Source: Larimichthys crocea
Taxonomy: Eukaryota; Chordata; Actinopteri; Sciaenidae
DNA length: 64,000 bases
Reading direction: 5' to 3'
Assembly (NCBI RefSeq): GCF_000972845.2
Contig: NC_040028.1
Span: 18,938,210-19,002,209, forward strand
Both the position numbers and the translations under genes were made by a program. The stretch's first letter is position 1; every line of letters starts with the position of its first letter. Shown here piece after piece: positions 12,983-64,000 of this stretch. The notes below the pieces were generated by a model. It saw only the letters and a list, made by a program, of their open reading frames with translations, was not told the origin of the DNA and ran no database searches.

Positions 12983-13435
12983 TAAAGGTCCAGTGTGAAG
13001 GAGTGTGAATGTTTAGTTTGTCTGTTCAACATGTTAGACTCTGTGGCATCTGTATAAAGGACACACACAAACATAATAATTCACTTGTAACAGCAGCTCA
13101 TATACACAAGTTGGATAAGAAATTACTCATAAATAAATAAGTCATGAAGCCATGCTGGTGTTGGGATGAAGGACCTGTGGTAGCGCTCCTCCTTACATGG
13201 TTGGAGTGGCAGTCTGTGGCTGAAGGAGGTGTTTAAGGCCTCCACAGTCTCATGCAGGAGGTGAGAGGAGTTGTTCATGACGGATGTCAGCTTTACTAAC
13301 GTCCTCTGTGGAGTCTAGAGGACAGTCCAGGACAGAGCTGGACCTCTTGACCAGTTAGTTGAGTCTTTTCCTGTCTCTCTCCTTACGTAGTTATGAATAT
13401 TATATTCTGTAAATCAGACACACTGGACCTTTTAA
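12983..13435. mobile_element. Element with GGTCCAGTGTG ends, copy 2 (longer variant)
   Basis: Left end ataaaggtccagtgtgaagg and right end cacactggaccttttaa match the MITE family, but the interior (453 bp total) differs from copy 1. The interior has a run of ordinary complexity from about 13141 to 13380 that looks like part of a larger repeat. I could not assign it to a protein family. It may be a longer family member or one with a nested insertion. Confidence 0.6.
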
Positions 13436-14957
13436 TGTGTTTAATGCTGCTTCAATCAACAATGTGTAGCATGAAAGGTGTCACTCATAGTAACAGTCTC
13501 ATAGAGACTTATCACCTGACTTTGCAGCTCTACGAAGCATTGTAGCATCTTTCAGCTTCTTGTTTTGATTGAACGGTCCACAGCTCTACCATTCTGCATC
13601 ATTTTCAGATGCAACAGGCAGCTTAAAAGCTTTCATATATATAAACCTAATATTCACTCTCATTTTTAGCTCTGTTCTTGTTTTTTCTGGAGGAAATATC
13701 AGCCTGTCTGTCCCTTAAGGTGCTAAAGGTTTCACTATCAGAGCGTTTTGTTTGACCAGATCTGCCTGCTGCTGCTGGAAATACTGCAAAAACACCACAC
13801 ACAAAGATAGAACTACTGGAGTTATGTGATAACTCTCCATGTGTTTGTCATCATGACTGACAAGTTTAACTTTCCACATCATCATTTGAACCATTGTTCA
13901 TGTAAAATATCGATTAGTGTAGCTTTAAATTACATCAGTGAGTGTATCATAGCCCTTGGAAATGTCTCAGTACTTTCCAATCTGAGCAAAGTGGACCCAT
14001 ATGAGACCGCTGAAATTCTGTGGCAGGCTGTGGTTCTAGAAATGTGCTGCCCACATCGACCAAACTTTGTCGTGTCTGCTGTAATTAACATGATACTACC
14101 AGAGTACACTCTTCAAGAGTAAAACTTCAGCAAAGAAAAGTTTGCAGACTCCCAACAAATACTCACAGTTACAATTAATCTGCCCAGTGATCGCATCCTG
14201 CCCGTGAGGAACATGTCCTCTCTCCAAATGGGAAAGTAATTGCAGTCTTTGCCACCTATACTCCCACATAATAGCACTTAGACCCTGTAATTTTGTTTTC
14301 ACTCTTCCTCACGTCTCCATCTGCATATGTTAAGTGTAGCAATTACACTGGGAAATTGCTCCTAACTACATGGGGTTTATAGGATGGACAGTTTCTTTTC
14401 TTGGTAAGAGCATAAAAGAAAACAGGGGTGATACAGTTACATTGTTCGAGCAGCATTCCCATCCGGAGAGATTTTTACTTAAAAAAATGTTTTTGAACCA
14501 CTCTAGACAAAAATCTGTCTTCATTCAAAGTTTAAAGTCTTTAAAATGTCATTTATTGGAGTCAGTTATTCTGTTTAACACACTGATGTTAAACTGAGAC
14601 GGTAGATGTCTTTTCAGCTCATCTGCTCTGTTTTCTACTGTTGAGTTAAAAACTTAAAGAAGAAATTGAAACTTGATAAAGAAAAGCTGTCACACTTCCT
14701 CTGTTTATTGTAATAATTATTTTTGTTCAGTTTCACTTTGGGATATCGGCACATTCCTTGGATGGGAACCTTTGGTGATGATGCAGTTTTATTTTTTAAA
14801 TTGATGTGTTTTCTTCCTTTTTTGTTTATGTCTACGGTTCTAAAATTAGCAGAGACATGTTGTGTTTAATGTTTATTTGAATCATTTCAGTGATATATAC
14901 TATACTTTCACTGTCTCACATTACTGAATTATAATTATTTCAATGCTGTTTCCTGAA

Positions 14958-15305
14958 GGATTGATTCACCCAAATTTACATAACACACGAGTTCCTATCT
15001 AGCCATGCAGATAGTTTTAGATCTATCCCAGTATAATGAAGGTAAACGGACCTTATGGTGCTCACATCGATGTCAAGTCTCATTTATTTGGGCTTACGTT
15101 GAAGATTTTACTGCCAGAGAAATAGAACATTATTCTGAGTGTGTTCTGTGGAATATCCAGAGTAAAAGTTACATTGTTTCTAGAAAGAGATGTGTGAGAG
15201 CACACCAGAGATCTCAGATATAGTGTAGATATCTTTAAAAGTTGGACAAGTATATCCAAAACCATCTGCATGGCTACATACCACTGTAAGTTGGGTGGAC
15301 TGATT
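14958..15305. mobile_element. Non-autonomous element with inverted-repeat ends
   Basis: Left end ttgattcacccaaatttaca (14961-14980) and right end tgtaagttgggtggactgat (15284-15303) are imperfect inverted repeats. The roughly 350-bp body resembles a common teleost repeat that opens with TTCACCCAAATTACA. Open frames of 72 and 82 codons across it have no recognisable domain. Confidence 0.5.
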
Positions 15306-15429
15306 AAAATGCATGAGTTGTTGTACATGTTGTCTCACCTCTCTTTACTGCTCTTATGACTGCTACCATTCACCGACCGCTGCCGCAGGACCTCCAGGCC
15401 TTTAGGACGTTCTCCTTTTTGCATCTCTA

Positions 15430-15451
15430 GTCTCTCTCTCTCTCTCTCTCT
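15430..15451. repeat. (TC)n microsatellite
   Basis: Run of TC dinucleotides about 22 bp long in putative intron 1. A C-homopolymer run follows at about 15522-15533. Confidence 0.9.
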
Positions 15452-16471
15452 GGTTGGTCTCTCCACCCTCTCTGTGACCTGGGGATGAACGCACCAATGA
15501 GGAGCCTCACAGTGAGTCCCCCACCCCCCCCCCCACCCCCACCTGTCCTCCTCCACCCCATCTTCTTTATTCCACAACACCTCAGTCACTCACTCACAGA
15601 GTGTGTCGCATATATGCCTTGATGTCAGACGTGGTGGGCATTCCTGTCTCTATGAGCGTACTGTAGATGTGGGTAGTGTACTGTACACCATATGAGCCAT
15701 GATGTTGACTAACTGTTGTGTGTTATTTACAGGGTATGCCTGATCGCATGTTATGTGCAGTGCTGGAGCAATTTCAGCTTTACTTTTCCCTTTGGTATGT
15801 GCGCTTTGTCTCCATTCAGAGTGTCATTTCTTCTTGTGTTCTTATGTTGAAACAGCCTGTACACTTTTGTTTTTCTGCATACACACACACACACACACAC
15901 ACACATATAAACACACGGACATACACGGTTAAGACTCACACTGTACAGTAGGTCGTACAGTGTAATCTACCGCCGCCTTTGTGCTCGATATGATGAAGAT
16001 CGTGTATGATCTTTCACGTGGTAAGTCACTGGAGCTGCTCCTATGTGAATACACTCGTCCTGTGTTCCATGTGTGCTACGTTGTGTATCACGGTGGCCAT
16101 TCGACAATGCAACACGCACCTCTGTTCTGGCAATTCAAGTCAGGGTAGATCATTTTACTGAATGCACATCGCTAAAGTGTAATTGCACCCAGAAGCCACT
16201 ATTGATACACATCTTATTTCATACTATTTTTAACCTAACCTTGGTGCAGCCATTCTTTTAGTAAGTTGCTGTTAATGTGGCCACGCACGGCATGCCAAGT
16301 GCCTCGCCTCTGAGCTGCTTACACATTAAATTGATTTATTTCGATTGTACGCCACATGATTGGACTCACAAAGTGGTACTGCCCCTGCCCAGACTTGGAT
16401 GCAGCCAGAGTGTTCACCTGTTCCTCATTTAGCTTTGGTCACTGTGTGGTCCGCCTCCCTCTCTCTGTTAG

Positions 16472-62751
<46,280 letters not shown>

Positions 62752-63129
62752 TAAGACACATCTGCATCCAGTAAGCATGTTTTGTTTTTTTTTTTGTTTA
62801 TTTGCAGTTTAACCCTAAGGCCAGTATATCATTGAAATACTTGGAAATTTGGAGTGTTGTTGGTGGATATAAGAAGAATTTCTTTCTTTTTAGGCTGCGA
62901 GACAAGTCAGAGAAGTTACCGTATGCGGTCACTCGCCTGCCTGGGGTGAAAAAAATTTCAAAAAATATGTGGAACATTTATTTCCAAATCAACAATCACA
63001 CACGTGATACATTGCAGAAAATGTTAGGGTTAGGGTTGGATCCAGTAGAGGTCATAGCAACGCCACCTGTGAAGCCTGACAGAAGAAAGTCACATGATTC
63101 TGCTCCTCCACTGAGAGACGTGGGGCACC

Positions 63130-63341
63130 TTTTTTTTTTTTTTAAAGATAATTTTTTTGGCTTTTTATGCCTTTAATGATAGGACAGCTGGAGATAGACA
63201 GGAAGCATGGGGCAGAGAGAGGGGGAATGACACGCAGTAAATGGCCGTTCAATGCGGGATTCGAACCAGGGCCAGCTGCAGCGAGGACTATAGCCTGCAC
63301 ACCCGGGGCGGCAGCTTAACCCACTACACTACCGACCGCCC
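63130..63341 (-). mobile_element. tRNA-derived SINE, copy 3 (minus)
   Basis: Reverse complement of the same SINE family (GGGCGGTCGGTAG, B box GGTTCGAATCC) with a long T run at its left edge. Flanked by a 9-bp duplication tggggcacc (63121-63129 and 63342-63350). About 212 bp. Confidence 0.92.
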
Positions 63342-63928
63342 TGGGGCACCATTTTTAAAACCAGCAGAAGTTACAGTATACGGCTCCTTGCTCGATAAAA
63401 GGTTAAGGCGAGCTAAATTTACAGATTTCTCTTGTTGTTTCAACATTTCAGTGTCTGTATTTCAATGTGTGTTGACGTTCATCGAGACACTGCTGAAACG
63501 ACATACTCGTCCCATCATATCTGATGTTTTCCAACAAAGTCTAACCCCAGTGTAACCCACGCTAAGACGTCTTGGAGCGTCTCCATCCTCCAAGACCCCG
63601 GCTGGATGGGTTTAGTGTGCATCATTCACAGTCGTGAAATACTCTTTGTGTGGGTGTCCACGCTGTAACAGCGCTCTGGTATTGTTAATGCTTTGCGATC
63701 TCTGTCTCACACACACACACACAGACCCACTTCAGACTCATTCACTGTCGTGCTGAAGTAAATGGATAATTTGCTGTTCAGCATGGCAGAGCTGGCACTA
63801 AGTGTAGATTAGCTCTCCTGCACCATGTCCAATCTGCCCCTCTCTCGTCCCCCTCCCTCCCTCCAATCAGTCTGAAAGATAGACAGCGAATCAGTAGTCA
63901 TGACACGTTCTGTCTGGCCTGCCATCTT

Positions 63929-63929
<1 letters not shown>

Positions 63930-63959
<30 letters not shown>
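63930..63959. repeat. (AC)n microsatellite
   Basis: AC run of about 30 bp near the right edge. Confidence 0.95.
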
Positions 63960-63963
<4 letters not shown>

Positions 63964-64000
63964 CACAATTAGGCTCACAGTCGCACCAACGCAGGCAAAC

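Larger units (their letters stand above)
11971..16471 (+). other. nalcn: nalcn intron 1 (putative)
   Basis: 4.5 kb between the putative UTR exon and the first coding exon. It holds two TTAA-flanked MITEs (12547-12823 and about 12983-13435), an inverted-repeat-ended element (about 14958-15305), a TC run (15430-15451), a C-rich run near 15522-15533 and a CA run near 15881-15904. No coding exon is seen. Confidence 0.5.

Noticed and set aside
62802..63176. Possible next nalcn exon after exon 18
   Set aside because: The frame does not match the expected CTRQRMLSG-like continuation and enters a SINE; the next exon is outside the window.

Overview
This is a stretch of a ray-finned (teleost) fish nuclear genome. 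Short coding exons with GT-AG splice sites sit in large introns that are full of CA/TG microsatellites and fish-type transposon relics. There is no bacterial, organellar or viral gene organisation. The window is dominated by the 5' half of one gene, nalcn (sodium leak channel, non-selective), on the + strand. I could chain 17 coding exons from the ATG at 16505 to a donor after 62750. Phases are compatible at every junction, and together they give 2189 coding nt (729 codons plus 2 nt). This covers channel domains I and II, including both pore glutamates (E279 and E553), and the start of the II-III linker. Domains III and IV lie beyond the right edge.

Layout: 1-4744 is probably intron of a minus-strand neighbour. 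4745-4947 (minus) is one cysteine-rich exon recognisable as integrin beta-like 1 (itgbl1). 4948-11700 is intergenic DNA or itgbl1 intron 1, with a truncated LINE and other repeats. 11700-12300 is locally CpG-rich and is the best candidate for the nalcn promoter and non-coding first exon (strong donor at 11970/11971). 16472-62750 carries the coding exons, with introns from 97 bp to 14.25 kb. 62751-64000 is the start of the next intron. The head-to-head arrangement of itgbl1 and nalcn matches the neighbourhood known in human (13q33), which supports both calls.

The non-coding part holds three tRNA-derived SINE copies with target-site duplications, a TTAA-flanked MITE family (four clear copies and one decayed), hAT-type elements, a pogo/Tigger-like fragment, RTE/Rex3-type LINE ends with a GATG tail, a possible solo LTR, and many microsatellites.

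I found no new multi-gene system. The observations most worth checking are RNA-level ones inside nalcn: (a) a decayed duplicate of exon 10 (I-II linker) directly upstream of the real exon, keeping its acceptor and first codons but hitting a stop; (b) an inverted SINE pair flanking coding exon 12 that could form dsRNA; (c) a (TG)n tract abutting the acceptor of exon 17 in place of a pyrimidine tract; (d) a perfect 19-bp inverted repeat whose arms are themselves largely palindromic. Exons are numbered assuming exon 1 is the non-coding one. Comparisons with human proteins are from memory of the families, not from an alignment run.
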